Shown: positions 15,182 through 24,123 of the stretch, one piece after another
How the letters are laid out: every line of letters starts with the position of its first letter
Numbering within the stretch: position 1 is the stretch's first letter
IMG/VR virus record: IMGVR_UViG_3300025632_000056
Location: 1-29,754 of that record
Origin: a virus
Strand: one strand, 5' to 3'
DNA: 29,754 nucleotides
The notes under the pieces: generated by a model
Seen by the model: the letters and a program-made list of their open reading frames with translations, nothing else
Database searches by the model: none
Told to the model about the DNA's origin: nothing
Position numbers and translations under genes: made by a program

Positions 15182-16448
15182 TACTGGATTAGGTACATTT
15201 GAACCATCAGAACAAGAAGTAGGTTCTTTATATAATCAAACTAGAACTGGTTTTTGGGAAAGTGCTGGTGCTACATTTTATAATGCTTGGAATTATAACC
15301 CTACATCTTCTGTATTTAGAGCAGTAGATCAAACACAAGCCTATCAAGAAAGTAATACTTATATAAATAGAGACGAACTAAACAAACAATATGGATATTT
15401 AGGTTTAACATTTAAAGAAGATACTAGAGAAGGTTTAGTTAATTATTTAGTTGAAAGAAAAAAACTAGAAAGAGAAAGAGCAGATACTATTTCAAAAGGA
15501 CCAGATGGTAAGTTGGCTAAAAGTTTTTTCTTTTTAGAATCTCTTGCTACAGGGTTTTTAGATCCAATAAATATTGGAGCTTCTTTTATACCTGTTGTTG
15601 GTCAAGCAAGATTTGCAAACATGGTTGCTCGTTCTGGTAAAAATGTAGCTAGAATGAAAAAAGGTTTTGTAGAAGGTTTAGTTGGTAATGCCGCTGTTGA
15701 ACCTCTTGTTTATGGTGTGGCTAAATCAGAACAAGCAGATTATGATATGTATGATTCTTTTACAAACATAGCTGTAGGTGGTTTTATAGGTTCTGCAGCT
15801 CATGTTGGTTTTGGTAGAATAGGAGATTATCTTGCAGAAGTAAGAGGTAAGCCAAATATCTATCAAAGATTAGCAGCAATCTCACCAGAAAATCAACAAG
15901 CATTATTAAAACATTCTGTTGGTAGAGTTGTAAGAGGAGAAAAAGTAGATACTGGAAATGTTATAGTTGAAAAAACTAGAGTAGGTGATGAACAATTAAA
16001 TAAAATAGATGATCAAATAAAAGAATTTAAAACTTTATATAAAAATTCTTTAGAAGGTGGTGATAGAAAATCAGCAAAAATATATTTACAAAATATTAGA
16101 AACTTACAAAAAACAGAAAGAGATATATTTGAAGCTAAAAGAAGAGCTAATGATGCTGCTAAATTAGCAGAACAAACTGGAACTAATACAAGTAATAAGA
16201 AAAAATTAACAGAGCAAGAACAAATAAGAATAGAAAAAACTACATCAGAATTAGCTAATGAAGCAGAAAATATAAGTTTAAGAAATACACAACAACAAAA
16301 ACAGTTAGATGTTAAAGATCAAGATTTAGGTGAAGAGTTTGTTGCAGACAAAGCTAAAATTAAAAAAATAGATGAATCTATAAAAAACAAAACTACTGTT
16401 AGAGAAGCTATAAAAGCTGGAACTAATTGTACTAAAAGGAACTCATAA
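15174..16448 (+). CDS. Internal virion protein (gp16-like, first part)
   Basis: 424 aa. The N-terminal half holds hydrophobic, Gly/Ala-rich segments (ATGFLDPINIGASFIPVVGQ at about 123-142; VGGFIGSAAHVGFGRIGDYL near 200) that could cross or touch a membrane; the C-terminal half is a charged coiled-coil-like region with many Lys, Glu and Gln. No lytic transglycosylase motif, as carried by the N-terminus of T7 gp16, is seen. Its stop overlaps the next start as TAATG. I read it as the N-terminal part of a gp16-type protein that is encoded here by two genes. Confidence 0.75.
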   Translation: MINTGLGTFEPSEQEVGSLYNQTRTGFWESAGATFYNAWNYNPTSSVFRAVDQTQAYQESNTYINRDELNKQYGYLGLTFKEDTREGLVNYLVERKKLERERADTISKGPDGKLAKSFFFLESLATGFLDPINIGASFIPVVGQARFANMVARSGKNVARMKKGFVEGLVGNAAVEPLVYGVAKSEQADYDMYDSFTNIAVGGFIGSAAHVGFGRIGDYLAEVRGKPNIYQRLAAISPENQQALLKHSVGRVVRGEKVDTGNVIVEKTRVGDEQLNKIDDQIKEFKTLYKNSLEGGDRKSAKIYLQNIRNLQKTERDIFEAKRRANDAAKLAEQTGTNTSNKKKLTEQEQIRIEKTTSELANEAENISLRNTQQQKQLDVKDQDLGEEFVADKAKIKKIDESIKNKTTVREAIKAGTNCTKRNS

Positions 16449-18952
16449 TGGTAGATATAAAAACAATTAGTAAATGTTTTAAAGAAGTTAAAAGATTAAC
16501 TGGTGATCTTTTGCCAGACGAACAAATAAATCAAATTTTAGATGAAGCTAAAATAAAAATTGAAGAAAACAAATTTCAAGATTTAGAATCAAAAACAGAC
16601 AAAGTATTAGCACAAGAAATTATTGATAAGTTTGAATACGATCAAGTTTCTAAAAAAAGAAATATAGCTGAAAACAATTTAAAAGCATTGGACACTTATC
16701 AAAAAGTTATTGATGCTGTAGATTTATCAGAAGGAAGAATTACCCCTGTGGAAGCTGTAAAAGCAATATTAGTTGGTATGCAAAAATTTTCTAAAATTAC
16801 TAGAGATTCTATTGGTGCAAAGCAAGAAGCATTAGAAGATGTTTTAATAACTAAACTTATTAGACAACTTAATGACATAAGTGATACTGCTTTTAAAGAC
16901 CTTGGTGATGGTAAAATGGATGTAGAAATTATGAATGAAATGCTTGGTATACCTACAGGCATAAAAGATGCAGCAGAAATTGCTAAAGTATTAAAAGATT
17001 TTCAAGCAGATTTAAGAGTAAGACTAAATGATTTAGGAGCTAACATAGGAGAGTTAGATGATTGGATTACAAAGATGTCTCACGATACTGAAAAAATGGC
17101 AAGAGCAGATGTAGGTTCAAAGTTAGTTGAAGATAATAGATATGCTTGGAGAGAGTATATAAAAAGTAGATTAGATTTAAAAAGAACATTTAGAAATGTA
17201 AATGATCCTATAAAAATTGATGAAATATTAGATAGTGTTTATGACAGTTTAATGTCTGGAGACCACAATAAATATAGTGGTGCAGATAGTGTTTATGCAA
17301 CAAAAAATGTTGCTAATCGTTTAAATGCAGCAAGAGTTTTACACTTTAAAAATCCAACAGCTAGACAAGAATATAACATAAGATTTGGACAACCTTCTTT
17401 AAAAGAAAGTGTATTTACTACATTAGCTACAAGCTCAAGAAATATTGCATTAATGTCAGAATTAGGAACTAATCCCAAAGATACTTTAAATAAAGTTTTA
17501 TCTTTATTAAAAAAAAAATATAAACAATCAAATCCTAAAATGGTTTCACAATTAAATTTTAAAACTTTTGCAAATCAATTTGCTGAATTAGATGGAAGTA
17601 TAAATGGTGTTGCTAATGATCTTTTAGCAAGAGCAGGTATGGTTGTAAGAGCAACAGGTAATATGGGTAGACTAGGTATGGCTACTGTATCATCATTTGG
17701 TGATTTAGCACAATACATGGGAACTACAAGTTTTCAAGGAAGAGGATTATTAAGTGGTTTATTTGAAGCTATGACAGGATTGTTTAGAGCAAATGATACA
17801 GCTGCAATGGAAGTTTTACAAATTACCAGTAACTCTGTTGCCGCTACTGCTTTTAGAGGAAATATTTATGGTGCAGCAGATGACACTTGGGGAAGAATGG
17901 GTAGATTACAAAACACATTTTTTAAATGGAATGGTATGAATGGTTGGATTTCAAGTTTAAAAAGTTCAATGGCACTTGGTTTAGCAAGACATTATGGAAT
18001 GTTAGCTGATACAAAATTATCTAATTTAACCACAAGAGAACAAAATTTTTTAACATTGTATGGAATAGATGAAGGAAAATGGAATATGTTGCGTTCTATA
18101 AAAACTTTAGCAGTTGATGATAAAAGATATTTAACAGCAGAAGCCGTAGATGATATATCTGATAATGTTATTAATGCTTATGTTGGTAGAAAATTAAGTG
18201 CAAGAGAGATTAGAAATTTTAAAAAAGACTTACAATTAACATGGAAAAATGTTTTATCAGATCAAGGTAAACATGGATCACCAGAACCAGATGCTGCAGT
18301 TAGAGCTATAACAAATCAAGGTTTAGAAAAAGGCACTCCAATGGGAGAAACTCTCCGATTTGTTATGCAATTTAAAAGTTTTCCTATTAGTATGTGGGTA
18401 AAAATTATTGGTAGAGAAAGATTTTCTTATGGACCAAATGAAAGCAATCTTGCAAAAATTGGTGGTTTATCAAGTATTTTAATATTAGGTACTTTTTTCG
18501 GTTATTTAGCAATGTCTACAAAAGACATGCTTCGTGGAAGATCACCAAGAGATCCTAAAAATAAAAATACTTTATTACAAGCATTTGCACAAGGAGGAGG
18601 TGCTGGTATTTATGGTGATTTTTTAATAAGTGAAATACAAAATGAATATGGAAATGGTATTTTTGAAACTATACTTGGACCAACAGCTTCTGATCTAAAA
18701 AAATTACTTGATATAACAATGTCAATGAATGAACCTAAAAAATCTGGTAAAAAGTTTCTTGAATTAATAGAAGGACATACACCATTTTTAAACCTATACT
18801 ATACTAAAGCTGCCTACGATTATCTAATTGGCTATCAAATTAAAGAGTTACTTGATCCGGGATATTTTGCTAGGATGAAAAACAAACATGAAGAAAAAAG
18901 AGGTCAAAATTACTATTTAAAACCCGGTTCTATTATACCGGATATAAACTAA
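16448..18952 (+). CDS. Large internal virion protein (gp16-like, second part)
   Basis: 834 aa. The N-terminal third is a charged helical region; the middle and end carry conserved-looking blocks such as RATGNMGRLGMATVSSFGDL, MQFKSFPISMWVKIIGRER and a hydrophobic segment SSILILGTFFGYLAMS (about residue 675-692). The FKSFP motif followed by a membrane-like segment is typical of the C-terminal portion of gp16-type ejection proteins in marine podoviruses. With the 424-aa gene before it the combined length is about that of T7 gp16. It closes the ejection-protein block; an 87-base gap follows before the fibre. Confidence 0.78.
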   Translation: MVDIKTISKCFKEVKRLTGDLLPDEQINQILDEAKIKIEENKFQDLESKTDKVLAQEIIDKFEYDQVSKKRNIAENNLKALDTYQKVIDAVDLSEGRITPVEAVKAILVGMQKFSKITRDSIGAKQEALEDVLITKLIRQLNDISDTAFKDLGDGKMDVEIMNEMLGIPTGIKDAAEIAKVLKDFQADLRVRLNDLGANIGELDDWITKMSHDTEKMARADVGSKLVEDNRYAWREYIKSRLDLKRTFRNVNDPIKIDEILDSVYDSLMSGDHNKYSGADSVYATKNVANRLNAARVLHFKNPTARQEYNIRFGQPSLKESVFTTLATSSRNIALMSELGTNPKDTLNKVLSLLKKKYKQSNPKMVSQLNFKTFANQFAELDGSINGVANDLLARAGMVVRATGNMGRLGMATVSSFGDLAQYMGTTSFQGRGLLSGLFEAMTGLFRANDTAAMEVLQITSNSVAATAFRGNIYGAADDTWGRMGRLQNTFFKWNGMNGWISSLKSSMALGLARHYGMLADTKLSNLTTREQNFLTLYGIDEGKWNMLRSIKTLAVDDKRYLTAEAVDDISDNVINAYVGRKLSAREIRNFKKDLQLTWKNVLSDQGKHGSPEPDAAVRAITNQGLEKGTPMGETLRFVMQFKSFPISMWVKIIGRERFSYGPNESNLAKIGGLSSILILGTFFGYLAMSTKDMLRGRSPRDPKNKNTLLQAFAQGGGAGIYGDFLISEIQNEYGNGIFETILGPTASDLKKLLDITMSMNEPKKSGKKFLELIEGHTPFLNLYYTKAAYDYLIGYQIKELLDPGYFARMKNKHEEKRGQNYYLKPGSIIPDIN

Positions 18953-18970
18953 TAAAGAGTAGAAAATAAA

Positions 18971-19036
18971 ATGAAAAAGCATTATAAACAAGAATATTTA
19001 TTTACAAAACCCTCAACAAGTAATAAAGGTTTTTAA
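18971..19036 (+). CDS. Possible 21-aa micro-ORF between ejection and fibre genes
   Basis: A complete frame MKKHYKQEYLFTKPSTSNKG followed by Phe and a stop lies in the 87-base gap. There is a weak purine-rich AGAGTAGA before it, and AAAGG near its end serves the fibre gene. Its length gives little statistical support. It could be a leader peptide, or simply chance. Confidence 0.25.
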   Translation: MKKHYKQEYLFTKPSTSNKGF

Positions 19037-19039
19037 GTT

Positions 19040-21439
19040 ATGACAGTATCAAGCACAACAGTAAAAAATTCCTACTCCGGTAATGGTAGTACAACCGAGT
19101 TTGCTTACACATTTAAAATATTAGTTAATTCAGACTTACAGGTAATTATTAGATCATCTACAGGTACAGAGACAACTAAAACTATAACTACACATTATAC
19201 AGTAGCTGGTGCGGGTGATGCTAGTGGAGGTTCAATAACTTTCACATCTGGCAATATTCCGGCTTCTGGTGAAACAGTTGTTGTTAGAAGGAATGTCCCG
19301 CAAACTCAAGCAATAGATTATATTGCTAATGATCCATTCCCTGCGGAGACACACGAAGAGGGTCTGGATCGTGCTGCTATGGTTGCACAACAATTATCTG
19401 AAGAAGGCGATAGATCAATAAAACTATCAAGAACAAATACAATGAACTCTACAGAGTTTTCTGTAGGTGCTACTGATAGAGCTAGTAAAGTTTTAGGATT
19501 TGATGCTAATGGTGAACTAACAGTTACACAAGAACTTGGTACAAATAGAGGAAACTGGTCATCTGGTACAGATTATAGTGCTAGAGATTTAGTTAAAGAT
19601 ACCTCAACAAATAATATTTTTTTAGTAAACACAGCTCATACATCTTCTGGCTCACAACCTTTAACAACAAACGCAAATTCTGCTAAATATGATTTAATTG
19701 TAGACGCAGCATCAGCAACCAGTTCTGCAGCTACCGCTACAGCTCAAGCAACAATCGCAACTACAAAGGCTGGTGAAGCAGCAACATCTGCATCAACTGC
19801 TACAACAAAAGCAAGTGAAGCAGCTACTTCAGCAAGTAATGCATCAACAAGTGAAACTAATGCGGCAGCATCTTTTGACAGTTTTGATGACAGATATTTA
19901 GGTGCTAAATCTTCTGATCCTTCAGTAGATAATGATGGGGATGCTTTAATAACTGGAGCATTATACTTTAATTCTTCAGACAATGTAATGAAAAATTACA
20001 CAGGTTCTGCTTGGGAAACTTTAAAACCCTCTTCTGTTGAACAAACAAATATTAATACTTTAGCTGCTGCGGATGTAGTAGCTGATATGGCAATACTAGC
20101 TACAGCAGACATTGTAGCAGATATGAATACTTTAGGAACAGCAGACGTTGTATCTGACATGAACACTTTAGCAACTGCTGATGTAGTTTCAGATATGAAT
20201 ACTCTTGCAACTGCAGACATTGTATCTGATATGAACACTCTTGCTACAGCAGATGTAGTAAGTGATATGAATACATTAGGAACTGCGGATGTTGTAACTG
20301 ATATGAATACTTTAGGTACAGCAGATAATGTAACTAATATGGCAACAGTTGCCACAAATATTACAGGAGTTAATTCTTTTGCAGAAAGATATAGAGTTGA
20401 TAGCTCTGATCCTACATCTAGTTTAGATGAGGGAGATCTCGCATTTAATACTACAGATAATAATTTAAAATTTTACAATGGAACAGCTTGGACATCTATT
20501 TCTCCGGGGATAGCAAATGTTGTTGATGATTCTACTCCACAACTAGGTGGTAATTTAGATGTACAAACTAATCAAATTGTAACAACAAGTAATAGAAATG
20601 TTAAAGTTTATCCTAATGGTACAGGTGTTTTAGAAGTAGGTGGTGATGGTTCATCTAATGATGGTACTATTCAATTAAACTGTTCTCAAAATTCACATGG
20701 TGTTAAGATTGCATCACCAGCTCACTCTGCTGGACAATCATATACATTAATTTTACCAACATCAGTTGGATCAGCAAATCAAGTTTTAGCTAGTAATGGT
20801 AATTCTACAAACCAATTATCTTGGATTGATGCAGCAGAAACTAAACCTACTGTAGCAGATGTATCACAAACAATACCACCTGCAACAGCTACAACAATAA
20901 ATATTACAGGAACAAATTTTGTTTCAATACCTACTGTTGAATTTGTTAATGGTTCAACAGGTGCTATTACAAATTCTAATACAGTTTCTTTTACAAATGC
21001 TACTACACTTTCAGTTAATGTAACTTTAGCATCAGGTAATTATTATGTAAGAATAGAAAATCCAGATGGAAATGCTGCAAGATCAACAAACAATATTTTA
21101 ACAGCTTCTACTGCACCATCATTTACAACTGCTGCAGGGTCATTAGGTACAGTTGCAGGAAACTTCTCTGGTACAGTATTTACAGTTGTAGGTTCATCAG
21201 ATAGTGCTATTACTTTTACAGAAACAACAAGTGTTTTAGTTGGAAGTGGTGGTAGTCAAGCTAATTGCAGTTTAGCTTCTAATGGTGTAATAACTACAAG
21301 TGATTTTGGTGGTAGTTCTACAACACCAACTACATACAATTTCACACTTAAAATTACAGATGCTGAAGGTCAGTTTGTAACTAGAGATTTTAGTTTAACT
21401 TCTAGCTTCGGTGCAACAGGTGGAGGACAATTTAACTAA
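19040..21439 (+). CDS. Tail fibre protein (T7 gp17-type N-terminus, modular)
   Basis: 799 aa. Residues 1 to about 140 (NSYSGNGSTTEFAYTFKILV, RRNVPQTQAIDYIANDPFPA, THEEGLDRAAMVAQQLSEEG) match the T7-type fibre N-terminal domain that attaches to the tail nozzle. Next come an Ala/Thr/Ser-rich, probably trimeric segment (225-275), a module at 284-332, eight 12-residue repeats (338-433), a second related module (449-491), and beta-rich C-terminal domains: an IPT/TIG-like region (about 603-687, INITGTNFVSIPTVEFVNGS) and a last Ig-like part. It should recognise the host surface. AAAGG precedes the start by about 9 bases. Confidence 0.9.
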   Translation: MTVSSTTVKNSYSGNGSTTEFAYTFKILVNSDLQVIIRSSTGTETTKTITTHYTVAGAGDASGGSITFTSGNIPASGETVVVRRNVPQTQAIDYIANDPFPAETHEEGLDRAAMVAQQLSEEGDRSIKLSRTNTMNSTEFSVGATDRASKVLGFDANGELTVTQELGTNRGNWSSGTDYSARDLVKDTSTNNIFLVNTAHTSSGSQPLTTNANSAKYDLIVDAASATSSAATATAQATIATTKAGEAATSASTATTKASEAATSASNASTSETNAAASFDSFDDRYLGAKSSDPSVDNDGDALITGALYFNSSDNVMKNYTGSAWETLKPSSVEQTNINTLAAADVVADMAILATADIVADMNTLGTADVVSDMNTLATADVVSDMNTLATADIVSDMNTLATADVVSDMNTLGTADVVTDMNTLGTADNVTNMATVATNITGVNSFAERYRVDSSDPTSSLDEGDLAFNTTDNNLKFYNGTAWTSISPGIANVVDDSTPQLGGNLDVQTNQIVTTSNRNVKVYPNGTGVLEVGGDGSSNDGTIQLNCSQNSHGVKIASPAHSAGQSYTLILPTSVGSANQVLASNGNSTNQLSWIDAAETKPTVADVSQTIPPATATTINITGTNFVSIPTVEFVNGSTGAITNSNTVSFTNATTLSVNVTLASGNYYVRIENPDGNAARSTNNILTASTAPSFTTAAGSLGTVAGNFSGTVFTVVGSSDSAITFTETTSVLVGSGGSQANCSLASNGVITTSDFGGSSTTPTTYNFTLKITDAEGQFVTRDFSLTSSFGATGGGQFN
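20051..20338 (+). repeat. Eight tandem 36-bp repeats coding for 12 residues each
   Basis: Inside the fibre gene, eight in-frame units follow the pattern M-N-T-L-[AG]-T-A-D-[VI]-V-[SAT]-D, starting with INTLAAADVVAD and ending with MNTLGTADNVTN; a ninth degenerate unit (MATVATNITG) follows. The protein sequence is nearly constant while codons vary (GCAACTGCTGAT, GCTACAGCAGAT, GGAACTGCGGAT). Hydrophobic residues recur at fixed places, as expected for a fibrous trimer shaft. Confidence 0.95.
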
Positions 21440-21441
21440 TC

Positions 21442-22731
21442 ATGGCTAATACATATTTAACAAGGACTTTTGGAACAGATAATAGTACTGTATATAAATG
21501 GACATACTCCTTTTGGGTAAAAAGAAGTAAATTAGGAAGTTCACAAACAATTACATCCCCATATGTTGATGCAAATAATCTTGGTTGGATTTCTTTTCTT
21601 AGTTCAGATGCGTTAGAAATTTATGATTATCAAATTTCTAATGGGGGATACAAAATGAGAAAAGTAACAACTAGATTGTTTAGAGATACTTCAGCTTGGT
21701 ATCATATAGTGATTGCGAATGATAATTCAGTTGCTTCACCAGATTTAAAAATTTATATTAATGGAGTACAAGAAACTTCATTTAGTACAGATACTGAATA
21801 CGACCAAAATAAAGATACTTTGTTTAATAAAAATATATTGAACAGCATAGGAAGGTATCCATCTGCAGGATATTTTGATGGCTCAATATCACACTTTCAC
21901 TTTATAGATGGCACAGCTTATGACGCAACAGCATTTGGTTCAACAGATGCAACAACTGGAGAATGGAAAATAAACACTTCTCCAAGTGTAACTTATGGAG
22001 CTAATGGTTTCTTTATTTTAAAAGACACAAATTCTGGAACAGACCAATCTGGTGAAGGTAATAACTTTACAGTTGGTGGTGGTACACTTACAAAAACAGA
22101 AGATTGTCCAAGCAATGTTTTTGCTACTGGTAATCCTTTATCATCAAATGTTACAATGAGTAATGGTAATTTAACTTTTTCTGGAACATATAATTTCAAA
22201 AGCACATTAGCTTTTAGCAAAGGTAAATACTATGCAGAGTGTAAAGTAACAAATTCTAATACTTATAATCCACAGTTAGGAATCGGACAAGTCGGAAGTG
22301 CAAATATTGATAATCCTGCAGGAACTGGTTATGCTGGTAATACACCAAATTCTTATCATTATGAAAGAGATGGAAAGATTTTTGCTAATGCCAATGGTAC
22401 AGCAGTTCAAACAGGTTTAACTACTGTTGCACAAAATGATATAGTTGGAATAGCAGTTGATTTAGATAGTGCTACAAAAACTATTAAATGGTACATAAAT
22501 GGTACTTTATCTGCCACACAAAATATTACAGAAACAGCTTCTGAACCTTATGTTTTTTGGACATATGCTTCTGGCTCACAAGCAGGAGAGGGTAGTTGGA
22601 ACTTCGGTAATGGGTATTTCGGAACAACAGCAGTATCTAGTGCAGGAACTAACGCAAGTGGAATAGGAATATTTGAATATGATGTACCAACAGGATATAC
22701 TGCTTTATCAACAAAAGGATTAAATTTATAA
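21442..22731 (+). CDS. LamG/SPRY-like host-recognition protein
   Basis: 429 aa. The first part (MANTYLTRTFGTDNSTVYKW, TYSFWVKRSKLG, DTSAWYHIVIANDN, LKIYINGVQETSFS, GRYPSAGYFDGSISHFHFID) has the order of strands typical of LamG / concanavalin-like lectin domains. From about residue 245 a second lectin-like domain of the SPRY type follows (KSTLAFSKGKYYAECKVTNS, GKIFANANG, NDIVGIAVDLDSATKTIKWY, INGTLSATQ, WNFGNG). Such proteins bind carbohydrate or protein on the host. It follows the fibre by 2 bases and begins with the same TAATCATGGC context as the next adhesin gene. Confidence 0.85.
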   Translation: MANTYLTRTFGTDNSTVYKWTYSFWVKRSKLGSSQTITSPYVDANNLGWISFLSSDALEIYDYQISNGGYKMRKVTTRLFRDTSAWYHIVIANDNSVASPDLKIYINGVQETSFSTDTEYDQNKDTLFNKNILNSIGRYPSAGYFDGSISHFHFIDGTAYDATAFGSTDATTGEWKINTSPSVTYGANGFFILKDTNSGTDQSGEGNNFTVGGGTLTKTEDCPSNVFATGNPLSSNVTMSNGNLTFSGTYNFKSTLAFSKGKYYAECKVTNSNTYNPQLGIGQVGSANIDNPAGTGYAGNTPNSYHYERDGKIFANANGTAVQTGLTTVAQNDIVGIAVDLDSATKTIKWYINGTLSATQNITETASEPYVFWTYASGSQAGEGSWNFGNGYFGTTAVSSAGTNASGIGIFEYDVPTGYTALSTKGLNL

Positions 22732-22787
22732 TGGCTTTACATTCGTTACACTCATGCAAAGAAACTAATTACAAGGAGATATTTTAA
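22731..22787 (+). CDS. Possible 18-aa micro-ORF / module remnant
   Basis: A frame with start codon overlapping the previous stop (TAATG) encodes MALHSLHSCKETNYKEIF. It ends 2 bases before the next gene, and the AAGGAG ribosome site of that gene (22773-22778) lies within it. It could couple translation between the two adhesin genes or be a leftover tail of an exchanged adhesin end. Support is limited to position. Confidence 0.3.
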   Translation: MALHSLHSCKETNYKEIF

Positions 22788-22789
22788 TC

Positions 22790-23848
22790 ATGGCATACAC
22801 AACAATTAATAAATCTACAGATTATTTTAATACTAAACTTTATACTGGTACAGGCTCTGCACCTTTAAATATAACAGGTTTGGATTTTCAACCAGATTTT
22901 AACTGGACTAAAAATAGGTCAACTGCTGGAGGCTATTCTCATAATTTATGTGATGTTGTTAGAGGAACAACAAAATATATTAAATCAAATAGCAGTAATG
23001 CAGAACAAACAGATAGTAATAATATAACATCTTTTAATTCTGATGGTTATACTTTAGGCTTCAGTACAAATGGAGAGCATAATGTCAATGGTCATACTTA
23101 CGCATCATGGAACTGGAAAGCAAATGGTGCAGGTTCAGCTAATACAGATGGAGATATAAATTCAACAGTTTCAGCTAATACGACAGCAGGTTTTAGTATT
23201 GTAAAATATTCTGGAAATTCTACAAGCAATCAAACAATTGGTCATGGATTAGGTTCAACACCTAAAATGATAATTATAAAAAGATTAACAAATACTAATA
23301 GTTGGATTACATATCATTCTTCTTTAGGTGCAACTAAAATGATTTTTATAGACCAAACTTCTACACCTACAACAAGTGCCGCACCTTTTAACAATACATC
23401 TCCTACTAATAGTGTATTTACTGTAGATGGTAATGGTGGATATAATCCAGTTAATGTAAGTAGTAATGATTACATAGCCTACTGTTTCGCAGAAAAAACT
23501 GGTTATAGCAAGTTTGGTTCTTATACTGGTAATGGAAATGCTGATGGAACATTTGTTTATACAGGATTTAAACCTGCTTTTATTATGCTAAAAAATACAG
23601 AAACTGCTGGTAATAATTGGGTTATGATTGATAACAAAAGATTAGGATATAATGTTGATAATAATAGAATTTATGCAGACCTTTCTAATGCAGAAGATAC
23701 AACAGATGTCATTGACATAGTTTCAAATGGCTTCAAGCATAGATTCACAGGTGGTACATCTAATGGTTCAGGAGATAATTACATTTACATGGCATTTGCA
23801 GAAGCACCTCTAGTTGGCAGCAATAATGTTCCTTGTACAGCTCGTTAA
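22790..23848 (+). CDS. Third tail-associated adhesin-like protein
   Basis: 352 aa, Asn/Ser/Thr/Gly-rich and beta-like. It contains two related half-modules: FSIVKYSGNSTSNQTIGHGL then GSTPKMIIIKRLTNTNSWIT (about 124-164), and FGSYTGNGNADGTFVYTGFK then PAFIMLKNTETAGNNWVMID (about 242-281). These match a module common in tail and adhesin proteins of marine phages (I recall the name DUF7483). It ends with YIYMAFAEAPLVGSNNVPCT. With the two preceding genes it makes a cassette of three surface-recognition proteins. AAGGAG precedes the start. Confidence 0.8.
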   Translation: MAYTTINKSTDYFNTKLYTGTGSAPLNITGLDFQPDFNWTKNRSTAGGYSHNLCDVVRGTTKYIKSNSSNAEQTDSNNITSFNSDGYTLGFSTNGEHNVNGHTYASWNWKANGAGSANTDGDINSTVSANTTAGFSIVKYSGNSTSNQTIGHGLGSTPKMIIIKRLTNTNSWITYHSSLGATKMIFIDQTSTPTTSAAPFNNTSPTNSVFTVDGNGGYNPVNVSSNDYIAYCFAEKTGYSKFGSYTGNGNADGTFVYTGFKPAFIMLKNTETAGNNWVMIDNKRLGYNVDNNRIYADLSNAEDTTDVIDIVSNGFKHRFTGGTSNGSGDNYIYMAFAEAPLVGSNNVPCTAR

Positions 23849-23896
23849 TTATGATCGCTTCGCTTTACATAATCAACGAGAATAAAACAAAGTTTT
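23841..23896 (+). terminator. Inverted repeat and small hairpin behind the adhesin cassette
   Basis: CTCGTTAATTATG (23841-23853) pairs with CATAATCAACGAG (23868-23880) in 12 of 13 positions across a 14-base loop; the adhesin stop codon lies in the left arm. A second perfect hairpin AAAAC-AAA-GTTTT (23884-23896) follows, ending in four Ts. Together they resemble a weak terminator or processing site between adhesin and lysis genes. Confidence 0.5.
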
Positions 23897-23907
23897 AAGC
23901 AAGATAA

Positions 23908-24123
23908 ATGAAATTTGTATTGGCTTATACAATCTGCTCTGCAATCACAGGTTTGTGTAACAACACAACAGTATCACCAATAGAATTTAATTCTTGGACA
24001 GATTGTACTAAAGCAGGTGCAATAGCAAGTATTAAAGTTGTTAATAATAATTTAGAAAAATTTAACGAAAAAAAATTATATGTAACTTATTTTTGTAACG
24101 AAGTAGAGAGAGAAGATGCCTAA
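23908..24123 (+). CDS. Small secreted-type Cys-containing protein, 71 aa
   Basis: The N-terminus MKFVLAYTICSAITGLCNNT is hydrophobic and signal-like; the rest is polar with four Cys in total (CSAITGLC, DCTKAG, YFCNEVE), suggesting a disulfide-bonded periplasmic or virion protein. Small proteins of this look occur near lysis genes in marine phages, but I cannot name a function. It overlaps the next start by 8 bases. Confidence 0.6.
   Translation: MKFVLAYTICSAITGLCNNTTVSPIEFNSWTDCTKAGAIASIKVVNNNLEKFNEKKLYVTYFCNEVEREDA

Noticed and set aside
19744-20355. Long antisense frames in the fibre gene
   Set aside because: They mirror the Ala/Thr/Asp repeats of the sense frame and have no ribosome site; repeat-coding DNA often leaves the opposite strand open.
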